A stretch of 64,000 nucleotides of DNA from Clostridia bacterium (GCA_024404025.1 JAKSQP010000009.1:27140-91139); one strand, 5' to 3'; shown: positions 53,249 to 61,274, counted from the first letter of the stretch. The notes: generated by a model not told the origin, from the letters alone. Numbers and translations: made by a program.

Positions 53249-54103
53249 ATGAAAAACAACGAAGCTATCATTACCGATGAGGATCTCGGCCTTATCGGTA
53301 AATTTACCAGAAAACAGATGAGCAGGGATGAGCTTTATGTCTTTCCTCTCATTCTCTGCGATAACGAAATCGACAGAGATAACGAAAAATTCACCGTTTC
53401 GGCTCTTGAAGAGCTTGCAAAGCTTTTCATCGGCAAAACGGGAATCTTTGATCACGATATGAGCAGCAAGGATCAGACTGCAAGAATCTATTCAACCGAA
53501 ATCAGAACGGATGACACAAAGAAGACCGCTGACGGCGAGCCCTATACTTATATTTCGGCAAAAGCATATATGGTCAGAACAGAAAAAAACAAGGACCTCA
53601 TTGCGGAAATTGATGCTGGGATAAAAAAAGAAACCAGCGTCGGATGCAGCGTAAAGAGCGTTATCTGCTCCGTCTGCGGAAAAAATATCCGTTCCGAACA
53701 TTGCGAGCATATCAAGGGAAATGTTTACGGCGGAAAGCTCTGCTGCTATCTGCTCGCAGACCCAGCCGATGCTTATGAATGGTCATTTGTTGCCGTCCCT
53801 GCGCAGAAAAATGCGGGAGTGACAAAATCCTATGTACGCTCAAAGGCTGACCCGGATCTTGAAGCTCTCGCAGCTGAATATAAAGAAGAAATGACTGCCT
53901 GCATCGTAAAAGACAGCGCAAATGTCATTCCCTCCATCAGCCCCGAAACGCTCAAAGGTATATGCTCTTCGCTCACATTGAGCCAGCTGCGTGATATGAG
54001 AGATGCTCTTTCGGTTGAAGCGAAGAAAAAGCTGCCTCTTGTCAGACAGCTTGAGGTACGCTCTGAAAATTCTTCAGAGGAAATTAACGATTATCTTATT
54101 TAA
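53249..54103 (+). CDS. Probable phage prohead protease / head maturation protein
   Basis: 284 residues between portal and capsid genes, the usual place for the maturation protease. It shows DNEIDRDNEKFTVSALEELAKLFIGKTGIFDH near the N-terminus, then SVGCSVKSVICSVCGKNIR with CEHIKG (a Cys4/His-rich insert) and AYEWSFVAVPAQKNAGVTK, a pattern seen in protease-type genes of Firmicutes phages. The helical C-terminus would act as scaffold. The catalytic residues are not certain from reading alone. Starts directly after the portal stop. Confidence 0.75.
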   Translation: MKNNEAIITDEDLGLIGKFTRKQMSRDELYVFPLILCDNEIDRDNEKFTVSALEELAKLFIGKTGIFDHDMSSKDQTARIYSTEIRTDDTKKTADGEPYTYISAKAYMVRTEKNKDLIAEIDAGIKKETSVGCSVKSVICSVCGKNIRSEHCEHIKGNVYGGKLCCYLLADPADAYEWSFVAVPAQKNAGVTKSYVRSKADPDLEALAAEYKEEMTACIVKDSANVIPSISPETLKGICSSLTLSQLRDMRDALSVEAKKKLPLVRQLEVRSENSSEEINDYLI

Positions 54104-54115
54104 GGAGGATAAATT

Positions 54116-54454
54116 ATGTCAGTATCATTCGGCGGTCTTCTCGAAAGCACCGCAACATTCAAAACAGCAGCATCCATTACCGCAGGTAAACTTGTAAAGA
54201 TGTCCGCAAACGGCACGGTTGCCGCCTGCTCCGACGGCGACAAATTCTGCGGATATGTTGTTTCGGACGACGGCAGCCACGCCGCAGTTCAGGTCAGAGG
54301 CGTTGTTACCGTCCCCTATACCGGCACGGCTCCGTCAGTCGGCTTTGCCTCTCTTGTTTCAGACGGCACCGGCGTTAAGGCAAGCAATTCCGGCAGAGAA
54401 CATCTTGTTATCTCTGTTGACTCAACCGGAAGCAAAGTCACATTTCTTATCTGA
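54116..54454 (+). CDS. Capsid decoration-like protein
   Basis: 112 residues, beta-rich, Gly/Ser/Thr-rich. Place in the order (protease, this gene, major capsid protein) and features such as ASITAGKLVKMSANGTV, FCGYVVSDDG and VQVRGVVTVPYTGT match small trimeric head-decoration or stabilisation proteins. AAGGAGG precedes the start by 8 nt. Assigned by size, position and composition rather than a firm motif. Confidence 0.65.
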   Translation: MSVSFGGLLESTATFKTAASITAGKLVKMSANGTVAACSDGDKFCGYVVSDDGSHAAVQVRGVVTVPYTGTAPSVGFASLVSDGTGVKASNSGREHLVISVDSTGSKVTFLI

Positions 54455-54471
54455 CGAAAGGAGAAACAAAA

Positions 54472-55476
54472 ATGGCAGATTTTGATAATATCAGACTTGA
54501 AAAAGGTCTTTATTCTTCAGGCAATTTCACAAAGGCTCTCGCAAGCCTTGATCCCGACGAAAACTACAAGGGCACTTCTCTCGAAGGTCTTGACGCTTAT
54601 CAGCGTCAGCTTAAGAGATTTGACATCAGAGTAAGCGGCGCAGGCAGCGATGTTGTTGACAAATTCTTTAAAACTTCAGACAGTGCCGTTCTCTTCCCCG
54701 AATATGTTTCAAGAGCCGTTAAGCAGGGACTTGAGCAGGCGGATATCCTTCCCGGCATCGTTGCTTCAACAACCCTTATCAACGGCCTTGACTATCGCTC
54801 AATCTCTTCCGTTCCCTCGGAAGATGAAAAAGAGCTTAAGGTTGTCAGAGAAGGCGCATTCATTCCCGAAACCGGCATCAAGACAAAAGAAAACCTTGTC
54901 AGCCTCAAAAAGAGAGGCAGAAGCCTTGTTGCTTCTTATGAAGCTATCAGATTCCAGCGCCTCGATCTCTTTACGGTCACTCTTCGCCAGATCGGCGCAT
55001 ACATCGCAAGAACGCTTCTCAAGGATGCCATCAATGTGCTTGAAAACGGCGACGGCAACAACAATGCAGCTTCAACCGTAAACTGCGCAACCGCAAACAC
55101 TCTTGCTTATTCGGACCTTGTAGGCTTCTGGAACGGCTTTGATCCCTACGAGCTGAACACCATCATCGCAAGCCCCGATATGACTGCAGCAATCCTCAAC
55201 CTTCAGCAGTTCAGAGATGCTCCCGCAGGCCTTGATTTCCACGGCACGGGCAAGATGGTCACTCCTTTCGGCTCAAAGCTTCTCAAATCTTCAGCAGTAA
55301 GCACCGGCAAAATCATCGGTCTTGATAAGACTGCCGCTCTTGAAATGGTCAAGGCAGGTGACATCACAACCGAATATGACAAGCTCATTGACCGTCAGCT
55401 TGAAAGAGCCGTTATCAGCTGCACCGCAGGCTTTGCAAAGCTCTTTGATGACGCCTCTCAGGTTCTTTCACTTTAA
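54472..55476 (+). CDS. Phage major capsid protein (HK97-like fold)
   Basis: 334 residues. Typical capsid segments: SAVLFPEYVSRAVKQGLEQADILPGIVASTT, SLKKRGRSLVASYEAIRFQRLDLFTVTLRQIGAYIARTLLKDAI (spine helix and P domain) and a C-terminal DITTEYDKLIDRQLERAVIS (A/P domain). An N-terminal stretch of about 60 residues could be a delta-domain/scaffold cleaved by the upstream protease. AAAGGAG precedes the start. The protein is complete, which argues that the head can still assemble. Confidence 0.9.
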   Translation: MADFDNIRLEKGLYSSGNFTKALASLDPDENYKGTSLEGLDAYQRQLKRFDIRVSGAGSDVVDKFFKTSDSAVLFPEYVSRAVKQGLEQADILPGIVASTTLINGLDYRSISSVPSEDEKELKVVREGAFIPETGIKTKENLVSLKKRGRSLVASYEAIRFQRLDLFTVTLRQIGAYIARTLLKDAINVLENGDGNNNAASTVNCATANTLAYSDLVGFWNGFDPYELNTIIASPDMTAAILNLQQFRDAPAGLDFHGTGKMVTPFGSKLLKSSAVSTGKIIGLDKTAALEMVKAGDITTEYDKLIDRQLERAVISCTAGFAKLFDDASQVLSL

Positions 55477-55496
55477 TCAAAAAGGAGGAGTATGGC

Positions 55497-55862
55497 ATGA
55501 CAGACAGTTGGAATGTGCTTTCGCTGCTTAAAGATTACTATGCTCCGCAGATGAGCGATGAGGAGCTGCTTCCGGTTTGCGAAGCGGCCTCCTCGGAGCT
55601 TTCCGCAATGATAAAGCCCGGCGCAGATCCGAACGACATAAGGCTTGTCTGCGCCGCCGCCGCAATGGCAAACTACCGTCTGAACGCCAGAAGCGTTTAT
55701 TCCGAAAGCGGAATTTCCTCTTTCAAGGCAGGCGATGTTTCCATAAGCGTTTCGGGATCGGAAGCCGTTGCTTCCGCCAAAGCGGACAGAGATGATGCTC
55801 TTCGCAGAGCGTTGCCTCTGCTCATAGATGACGGTTTCTTTTTCGGGCAGGTGAACATATGA
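55497..55862 (+). CDS. Head-tail connector (gp6-type adaptor)
   Basis: 121 residues, mostly helical: WNVLSLLKDYYAPQMSDEELLPVCEAASSELSAMI and DDALRRALPLLIDDGFFFG. Small helical adaptors of this type bind below the portal ring and occur directly after the capsid gene, as here. GGAGG lies 8 nt before the ATG. The stop overlaps the next start by 4 nt (ATGA). Confidence 0.72.
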   Translation: MTDSWNVLSLLKDYYAPQMSDEELLPVCEAASSELSAMIKPGADPNDIRLVCAAAAMANYRLNARSVYSESGISSFKAGDVSISVSGSEAVASAKADRDDALRRALPLLIDDGFFFGQVNI

Positions 55863-56209
55863 ATCTGCAGCCGCTTTTTGATAAATTCGGCAGAAACGCC
55901 GCTCTCTGCTCGGCTTCGGGCACGGCAGACGAAACGATGAACGCCTTTATAAGTCCGCTCCGATACAAAAATAAAATGTATCTTTACGGCGTCAACACGG
56001 ACATCGGTTATAACTCACAGGGACATTATCTCTATATCGGTCCCCCGTCGCCCGACATAACCGCCGCAGAGGACGGTCAGTATATTCTCTGCAACACAAA
56101 AAAATACCGCATTGACAGAGCCGAAAAGGTATATAAAGGAAACACGGTATTTTATATATGGGCAATCATCCGTGAGATGGTTGAAATTGAAGAGGAGGAT
56201 GATGAATAA
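55859..56209 (+). CDS. Small head-completion/stopper-like protein
   Basis: 116 residues. Beta-rich, with PLRYKNKMYLYGVNTDIGYNSQGHYLYIGPPSPDIT and KYRIDRAEKVYKGNTVFYIWAIIREM; the size, place and the text-book run of RIDRAE/YIWAI fit the head-closure (stopper) proteins that read out as small beta-barrels. Overlaps the upstream connector and touches the next gene by 1 nt (TAATG), so the three are translationally coupled. Assignment rests on position and general character. Confidence 0.6.
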   Translation: MNLQPLFDKFGRNAALCSASGTADETMNAFISPLRYKNKMYLYGVNTDIGYNSQGHYLYIGPPSPDITAAEDGQYILCNTKKYRIDRAEKVYKGNTVFYIWAIIREMVEIEEEDDE

Positions 56210-57051
56210 TGAGCGAAATCAGCGCATTGCCATCCGGCATTGTTGAATGGCTCAAGAGCCGTGAGGAGCTTTCGGGAATAATATTTCTCACAGAATTCCC
56301 GGCAATCAAAAAAGCCGTTCCGCTTAAGCATACAACGGTTGCCGTAGGAATAAACGGCATGGAAATCGTTGATGCTTTTTCGGAAAATGATGAAGGTATT
56401 CTTGAAAGAGAAGAATTTTGCAGAACTGCAAAAATAACACTTCGCCTTTCGATCCATGCTCCGTTTTCGGCGGGAGGCAGCGCATGCCACGAAGCATTCG
56501 CAAACATCATAGACTGCCTTACCTTTGAATCAGGCCTTAATATTCTCACTTCGGGATGCGATGATATTATTTCAGACAGAGACACAGACGCTTTCGTTCT
56601 TCGTGCATGGCTCAAAGTCGAAGCAAACCTCTGCCCCGCTGCAACATCATCTCTTCCGCTCCCCTCTTTTTTCTCAAAAGATCTGCTTTGCGGCTCGCAT
56701 ATCAGAGATGAAAACATTCACTTGACCCTCGAACAGCAGGAGTTTCTTGACTCCCCCGTAATCTGCACCGCATATTTCGGAACGGGCGGAAACAGCGAAG
56801 AATGTGTTCTCGGTTTCAGGCCCAGATTCGTATTCGTTTCAAGAGCCGGATTTCCGATTTCGGATTATGACTTTAACGGCAGAATGAACATTGTTTCAAG
56901 CGCAATCGGCGGCAGCATGGGAACAACGCTCGGCATTGAATTGACAAACCGTGGAATCAGAATACATAATTCTTCGGAATATGAGCATCTGGGATACAGA
57001 ATTGCGCTTAATACGCTGGGCACTTCTTACCTCGTTTTTGCAATTAAATAA
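56209..57051 (+). CDS. Neck/tail-terminator-like protein with fibre-like C-terminal domain
   Basis: 280 residues. Residues 1 to about 150 read like a tail-terminator or neck protein (KKAVPLKHTTVAVGINGMEIVDAF; RTAKITLRLSIHAPFSAGGSACHEAFANIIDCL). Residues about 165-280 resemble the C-terminal domain of phage fibre proteins: TAYFGTGGN, LGFRPRFVFVSRAG, then LNTLGTSYLVFAIK at the end, a pattern of GFxPKxVxV and LNxxGxxYxYxAI. It is the last gene of the module: no tail tube, tape measure, baseplate, lysis or integrase gene follows. The domain calls are by eye. Confidence 0.6.
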   Translation: MSEISALPSGIVEWLKSREELSGIIFLTEFPAIKKAVPLKHTTVAVGINGMEIVDAFSENDEGILEREEFCRTAKITLRLSIHAPFSAGGSACHEAFANIIDCLTFESGLNILTSGCDDIISDRDTDAFVLRAWLKVEANLCPAATSSLPLPSFFSKDLLCGSHIRDENIHLTLEQQEFLDSPVICTAYFGTGGNSEECVLGFRPRFVFVSRAGFPISDYDFNGRMNIVSSAIGGSMGTTLGIELTNRGIRIHNSSEYEHLGYRIALNTLGTSYLVFAIK

Positions 57052-57062
57052 TTTTATGCAGG

Positions 57063-57095
57063 GCACGCACCGTTACGGCGATGCGTGCTTTTTCC
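57063..57095 (+). terminator. Terminator of the capsid module
   Basis: GCACGCA pairs with TGCGTGC, with inner CCGTTACGG, followed by TTTTTCCTTTTTTT. Ends the head-gene transcript 12 nt after its last stop codon. Confidence 0.85.
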
Positions 57096-57211
57096 TTTTT
57101 TTACGGAAAAATATTTATGGCAATAAAAAAGACTTGATTTTTCAAAAAATTTGTAATATAATCATTAAGTCGCTTGATTCCGATGCCATTCGGCTGACCG
57201 AAAGCAAAATA

Positions 57212-57278
57212 TCGGAGCAGTTCAATGCGGCACGGATAAATCCGTGCCCTACGGAAGCGCAGCGGCTCGCAAGATGAA
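57212..57278. repeat. Intergenic palindromic repeat, copy 1
   Basis: About 67 bp repeated almost exactly at 57339-57405. Contains GGCACGGAT-AAATCCGTGCC, a perfect hairpin, followed by CTACGG and GCGCAGCGGCTCGCAAGATGAA. The only clear difference between copies is one base (AGTTC versus AGATC). Confidence 0.85.
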
Positions 57279-57338
57279 ACCGCCGTAGGGTCAGCATTTA
57301 TGCTGACCGTCTGACCGTTTGACCGCAGGTAAAATGCC
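57279..57338. repeat. Intervening palindromic unit of the same repeat type
   Basis: CCGTAGGG followed by TCAGCATTTATGCTGACC, another hairpin in reversed orientation with the shared CCGTAGGG/CCCTACGG end motif, then GTCTGACCGTTTGACCG. Looks like a different member of the same class of intergenic elements lying between the two copies. Confidence 0.65.
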
Positions 57339-57405
57339 GGAGCAGATCAATGCGGCACGGATAAATCCGTGCCCTACGGAAGCGCAGCGGCTCGCAAGAT
57401 GAAAT
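57339..57405. repeat. Intergenic palindromic repeat, copy 2
   Basis: Direct repeat of 57212-57278 with the same CGGAGCAG start, GGCACGGATAAATCCGTGCC hairpin and CTCGCAAGATGAAA end, 36 nt before tRNA-Pro. Confidence 0.85.
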
Positions 57406-57441
57406 AAAAAAAGAACAACCTAATTCAATTTAATATCTTTT

Positions 57442-57517
57442 CGGGGTGTAGCGCAGATGGTAGCGCGCTTGGTTCGGGACCAAGAGGCCGTGGGTTCAAA
57501 TCCCGCCACTCCGACCA
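57442..57517 (+). tRNA. tRNA-Pro (CGG anticodon)
   Basis: 76 nt cloverleaf. Acceptor CGGGGTG pairs with CACTCCG (one G-T pair); D arm GCGCAGATGGTAGCGC; anticodon stem CTTGG/CCAAG around TTCGGGA; T arm GTGGGTTCAAATCCCGC; CCA encoded. It sits at the junction between the capsid module/repeats and a region of mobile-element relics, a usual integration site. Confidence 0.95.
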
Positions 57518-57520
57518 CTA

Positions 57521-57562
57521 AATCCCTTGTGTATCAACGGTTTCAGAGATTCACAAGGGATT
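57521..57562. repeat. Inverted repeat directly after tRNA-Pro
   Basis: AATCCCTTGTG pairs with CACAAGGGATT across 20 nt. Only a short T-run follows, so it may be a weak tRNA terminator or a recombination-site arm left by an element that entered at the tRNA end. Confidence 0.5.
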
Positions 57563-57605
57563 ATAATTTTGTCAAAAAACGCAAAAAAATACTAAAATTT
57601 ATCAT

Positions 57606-57962
57606 TTATGCGGATAATTCCACGGATAATTTTTTGTTTGTTTTCAAGGGTATTTTATTACCGACGGATACTATCATTTCATAGGCGGTATGTTTCTGCT
57701 TATCCGATTTTATCTTTTCGTAGTAATCCGCTATATTTCTGTCATTACGCTTCTGTTTCATATTGTATTCCGCAACAGTTTTATCAAAAATCTTATGATA
57801 CGCTTCACGCTCGGTCAGATCAGCACCGAACCATACTTCGTGTATGCCGTTTGGATCAATATGACTTTCCTTATCCGTTATTCTTTTATCTCTGATATTA
57901 TGCTGACGGGCAATGTTTGTGCCTACATGGGTCGCTATTATTATATAAAACGGATTTGCAAA
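57606..57962 (-). pseudogene. Relic of a Pre/Mob-type plasmid recombination/mobilisation protein (N-terminal part)
   Basis: The minus strand has about 115 open codons without a start codon. They read GTNIARQHNIRDKRITDKES, then HIDPNGIHEVW and, further on, EYNMKQKRNDRNIADYYEKI and AYEMIVSVGNK, the pattern of the N-terminal region of Pre/Mob relaxases carried by Firmicutes mobile elements. After GNK the similarity stops and a stop codon follows; the catalytic His motifs are gone. Plus-strand frames over these bases are shadows. This is a truncated, non-functional leftover of a conjugative or mobilisable element that probably once sat at the adjoining tRNA-Pro. Confidence 0.6.
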
Positions 57963-58060
57963 TTAAGTTTTATTCTTCATCTTCTATGATATTTCACAGT
58001 ATATGCATATCAAAATATATGTACCAATAAACGGTATCAGCTGCACACTTCAGGGGGGAT

Positions 58061-58206
58061 TATTATATTCCCGATTTTACTTTGCCCGACGAGGATAAAA
58101 CTAAAAAAATCGGCATAGGGGCATTCGTCATAAGCGTTACCTTCTTGAACATAAGAAAGAAATGGTTGCCATCGTGCAGATGAACAAAAAGCCCTTCTCA
58201 AATTAA
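58061..58206 (+). pseudogene. Frameshifted TnpV-like transposon protein remnant
   Basis: YYIPDFTLPDEDKTKKIGIG in one frame, then RHRGIRHKRYLLEHKKEMVA in the next, ending at a TAA. Together they follow the start of TnpV-type proteins of Firmicutes transposons (YIPDLTLPEEE, IGxYGRxRxxYLxEH). A frame change near 58120 and the loss of the rest make it non-functional. Confidence 0.5.
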
Positions 58207-58259
58207 CGAAAAGGGATTAAAATTCAGTATGAAGTACAGTATCAGATTCTGTTAATCAT

Positions 58260-58288
58260 TTGACTAGGCGAATTGTATTTGTTAGAAT
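58260..58288 (+). promoter_or_regulatory. Promoter of the two-component operon
   Basis: TTGACT, 17 nt, TAGAAT, about 70 nt before the first gene. It lacks the 22-bp element found before the regulator and secreted-protein genes. Confidence 0.65.
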
Positions 58289-58361
58289 AAGGTTAGATTT
58301 AATATCTTGTAAATTCAGAATATGATTTTTTAATTGCAGATTGATACGAAGGGGAGTTTAT

Positions 58362-59966
58362 ATGAATCAAACAAGACGAACTGTCGGCACTGCAATATTA
58401 TTGCTGTTTCTCTTTGCGTTTGGATGTTTTATTGACATTTTACCTTTTCACGAAACATTTTTGCTCCGTGATTCATCATCAATTTATTTCCTTGCGGTGT
58501 CACTGGTTGCGATTTTGTATTTCTATAGAACAGTTGTTGATGAAAAAATAAAGAATTACATCATTGCCATCGGTAGTATGATAGCATTTTGTCTGTTCCT
58601 GCGTATTGAAAAATATGTTGCCTTTAAGGAAAGCACGCTTGCATCAAGATACCTTTGGTATGCATATTATATCCCGACAATTATGATACCGCATCTTTCG
58701 TTTTCGCTGTCACTAATGGTCGGAAAAAGCAACAGCAAAAAATCAAAACTGTCATTTTTCAGCGGAGCTGTTTCAATTGTGCTGCTCACTCTTACATTAA
58801 CTAACGATTTTCACCAACTTATGTTCAGTTTTAGTAACGGATTTGAAAATGTTGATGATTATACACATCAGCCGATATATTATGTCGTTTTTGCGTGGTC
58901 ATTGGTGATAATGATCTCGGCAATAATAATTCTTATTCGCAAATGCTCAATTACCGCCAATAAAAAACTGGCAGTTGTTTTAGTGTTTTATATTGCAATA
59001 TTTTCGGTTTGGATGCCGTTAACGGTGTCAAGCCTTCGCCCGACAGTTAACGGTCAGCATTTTGGCGAATTTACGGAAATACTGTCATTTTTAATGGGTG
59101 GCGTCCTTGCTCTTTGTATCAGCATTGGTCTTATTCCGTCTAATATCGGTTATGACAAATTGATTTCAACCATTGGATTTTCCGCTCAGATTGCTGATGC
59201 AGACTACAAGGTTGTCTATCGCAGCGAGTCTGCCGTTGATATGACAGAGGAACAAATGATGCAAACAGAAGCAATGCTGGATGATAACACAAAAATGTTC
59301 AGAAAAAATGTTCCCGGAGGATATTCTTATTGGCAGGTTGACATCAGTGAGCTTAATGCGATTAACAGTGAGCTTGAGGTTGTTAAGGAAACACTTTCGG
59401 AGGAAACGGAGATAATTCGCCTTGAAAATGAGCTGAAGGAAAAGCGAGCAAAAATTGACGAAAAATCAAAGGTGTATGATAATATTGCCGTCAAGGTTTA
59501 TAACCAGTCAATGATGATAAAAAGCCTGTCAAAGCAGGCAAAGAGACAACCTGAAATGTTTGAGCGAAATATGATGACAGTCTGCGTTTATGCGGCATAT
59601 ATCAAGCGAATGGCAAACCTGATGCTGCTTGCATCAGATAACGAAAAAATCAATAAAGTTGAATTGCTTTTATCAATTAACGAATCGGCAAGATTTTTGA
59701 GAAAAACGGGAGTAGTTGCTGATGTTGTTGCGCAGTTTGAGGATGATTATATTTCATCATCACAGGCGGTTTATTTATATGAAGCGTTCCAATCTCTGAT
59801 TGAAAAGGCTGCCGATAATTTAAAAGCAATCAGCGTTATCATCGGCGACGATGATGTTAAAATATTCGTTGAGGGTGCTGCTGTTGATTTGCCGAATGTG
59901 CCGGTGGAAATTGACGAAGATACAAGCTTTGTGACTCTTTCTGTTCGGAAGGAGGCAGCTGTATGA
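58362..59966 (+). CDS. 7TM sensor protein with degenerate histidine-kinase-like C-terminus
   Basis: About 534 residues from the ATG at 58362 (GGGGAG 5 nt upstream). Seven hydrophobic segments (about 8-260) of the 7TM histidine-kinase N-terminal type, including RYLWYAYYIPTIMIPHLSFSLSL. A coiled coil (about 330-375) leads to a dimerisation-like helix where the expected phosphoacceptor His position reads KVYNQSMM (Tyr). No N box or Gly-rich ATP lid is seen in the last 130 residues. It thus probably senses a signal and acts through the adjoining kinase. ATGA overlap with the next gene. Confidence 0.75.
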   Translation: MNQTRRTVGTAILLLFLFAFGCFIDILPFHETFLLRDSSSIYFLAVSLVAILYFYRTVVDEKIKNYIIAIGSMIAFCLFLRIEKYVAFKESTLASRYLWYAYYIPTIMIPHLSFSLSLMVGKSNSKKSKLSFFSGAVSIVLLTLTLTNDFHQLMFSFSNGFENVDDYTHQPIYYVVFAWSLVIMISAIIILIRKCSITANKKLAVVLVFYIAIFSVWMPLTVSSLRPTVNGQHFGEFTEILSFLMGGVLALCISIGLIPSNIGYDKLISTIGFSAQIADADYKVVYRSESAVDMTEEQMMQTEAMLDDNTKMFRKNVPGGYSYWQVDISELNAINSELEVVKETLSEETEIIRLENELKEKRAKIDEKSKVYDNIAVKVYNQSMMIKSLSKQAKRQPEMFERNMMTVCVYAAYIKRMANLMLLASDNEKINKVELLLSINESARFLRKTGVVADVVAQFEDDYISSSQAVYLYEAFQSLIEKAADNLKAISVIIGDDDVKIFVEGAAVDLPNVPVEIDEDTSFVTLSVRKEAAV

Positions 59967-61204
59967 CGGAATTTATGGAATTATCATCGGGTGCAAGAAG
60001 TTTGTTCTGCACTGTTTCGGTTATTTTGATGATGGGCTTTATTGCTAATACTATTCAGGCGATTATCCAAAGGCGATTTGCTTACATGGCAGAATCTGTT
60101 ATAGAGTTTTTTGCTCCGTTTTTCTTGTTCCATGTGTGCGCAGAGGTTTCTGATTATTATCTTGGCGGTGAGCTTAACAGCATTGCAGAGATTTTTGCAA
60201 AGCTGCCTTATGCTGCCTTTATATTTGTATATATTCTGCTTACAGTTTTGTTTGCTGTTCGCTTTCAGCTCGGCAGGAAATACAGCAAAACGCATATAAC
60301 TCCCTCTGCGATTAAACAGGCAACAGACGATATGCCGACAGGATTTTGCTATTACACTAAAAACGGCTATCCGTTTTTAACCAATAATACAATGAATACT
60401 ATAGCTGTTGCCTTAACTGATAAGCCGATATCAAACGGAACAGAATTCGCAAAGCTTGTCATGACAGATAATATCAAAGAAATTGACGGTGTTGTTTATC
60501 ATTTTACTACAAGAAAACTGAACCATAAAAATGAGCCTTTTTACGAAATTCTTGCCGATGATGTAACCGCGGTTTACGAAAAAACAAAGGAGCTTAAGGC
60601 AGGCAACGAACAGATTCGACAAAGCAATGCAAAAATGAAAGCTTATGGCGAGCGTATCAACGAAGCCGTCAGACGAGAGGAAATATTGAAAAGCAAAATC
60701 AATATTCATAACGAAATGAATAAGCTTCTGCTGCAAACGGATAACGCAATCAGCATTAAATCAAAGGAAGAAAGAGAACGGGTCCTTGACACCTGGATGC
60801 AAAACACTATTCTTCTTTGTCTTGAGGCGAGCGAAAATGAAGAAAACCCTTTATCCGATTTGTATGAGCTTGCAAAGCTGATTGGCATAAATATTCATAT
60901 TGATAGTGAGCCGAAAATTGATAATGCCAACGCTCTTCGCTTGTTTGTTTTAATCAGCGAGGAGGCTATGACAAACGCCGTTAAGCACGCAGGTGCAACC
61001 GATGTCTATATAACCGTTAATCAAAACAAAACTTTACTCTCGGCAAACTACACCAATAACGGATTAAATCCTCTTGACGATATTGTTGAGGGCGGCGGGT
61101 TGAAAGAACTGCGAAGAAGAATAGAAAAAACAGGCGGCACAATGTCAATATCATCAAAGCCGTTTGTGCTGTCAGTTAATATTCCGCTTTCAGACGAAAA
61201 GTGA
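59963..61204 (+). CDS. Sensor histidine kinase (NarL-partner/HATPase type)
   Basis: 413 residues. Three or four N-terminal membrane segments (about 10-110), a PAS-like stretch (about 120-210, PTGFCYYTKNGYPFLTNNT), a coiled coil, a probable phosphoacceptor His at about 249 (KINIHNEMNKLL), and an HATPase domain with N box EEAMTNAVKHA (about 330) and lid GGGLKELRRRIEK (about 377). Overlaps the upstream sensor gene by 4 nt and precedes a LuxR-type regulator gene by 70 nt. The active kinase of the set; its start lies inside a strict overlap, suggesting equal amounts with the sensor. Confidence 0.85.
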   Translation: MTEFMELSSGARSLFCTVSVILMMGFIANTIQAIIQRRFAYMAESVIEFFAPFFLFHVCAEVSDYYLGGELNSIAEIFAKLPYAAFIFVYILLTVLFAVRFQLGRKYSKTHITPSAIKQATDDMPTGFCYYTKNGYPFLTNNTMNTIAVALTDKPISNGTEFAKLVMTDNIKEIDGVVYHFTTRKLNHKNEPFYEILADDVTAVYEKTKELKAGNEQIRQSNAKMKAYGERINEAVRREEILKSKINIHNEMNKLLLQTDNAISIKSKEERERVLDTWMQNTILLCLEASENEENPLSDLYELAKLIGINIHIDSEPKIDNANALRLFVLISEEAMTNAVKHAGATDVYITVNQNKTLLSANYTNNGLNPLDDIVEGGGLKELRRRIEKTGGTMSISSKPFVLSVNIPLSDEK

Positions 61205-61211
61205 TTCTGAA

Positions 61212-61256
61212 ATATGCCTATTGGCAGATGTGCAAATTCTTTAATCTTTGTATAAT
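61212..61256 (+). promoter_or_regulatory. Regulator promoter with 22-bp element (copy 1)
   Basis: The element at 61212-61233 runs ATATGCC-T-ATTGGCAGATGTGC and includes TGCC-N3-TGGCA. It ends where a -35 box should be; 17 nt later is TATAAT (61251-61256). No good -35 box, as expected of an activator-dependent promoter. Confidence 0.75.
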
Positions 61257-61274
61257 ACTTTTGGAGATGGTAAA

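Noticed and set aside
57212..57405. Repeats considered as a CRISPR array
   Set aside because: Only two copies, 67 bp long, each holding its own palindrome, with no regular spacers and no cas genes in the window.
57608..57989. Two plus-strand frames after tRNA-Pro that look like short membrane proteins
   Set aside because: The minus strand of the same bases gives a relaxase-like translation; the hydrophobic plus-strand reading is its complement.
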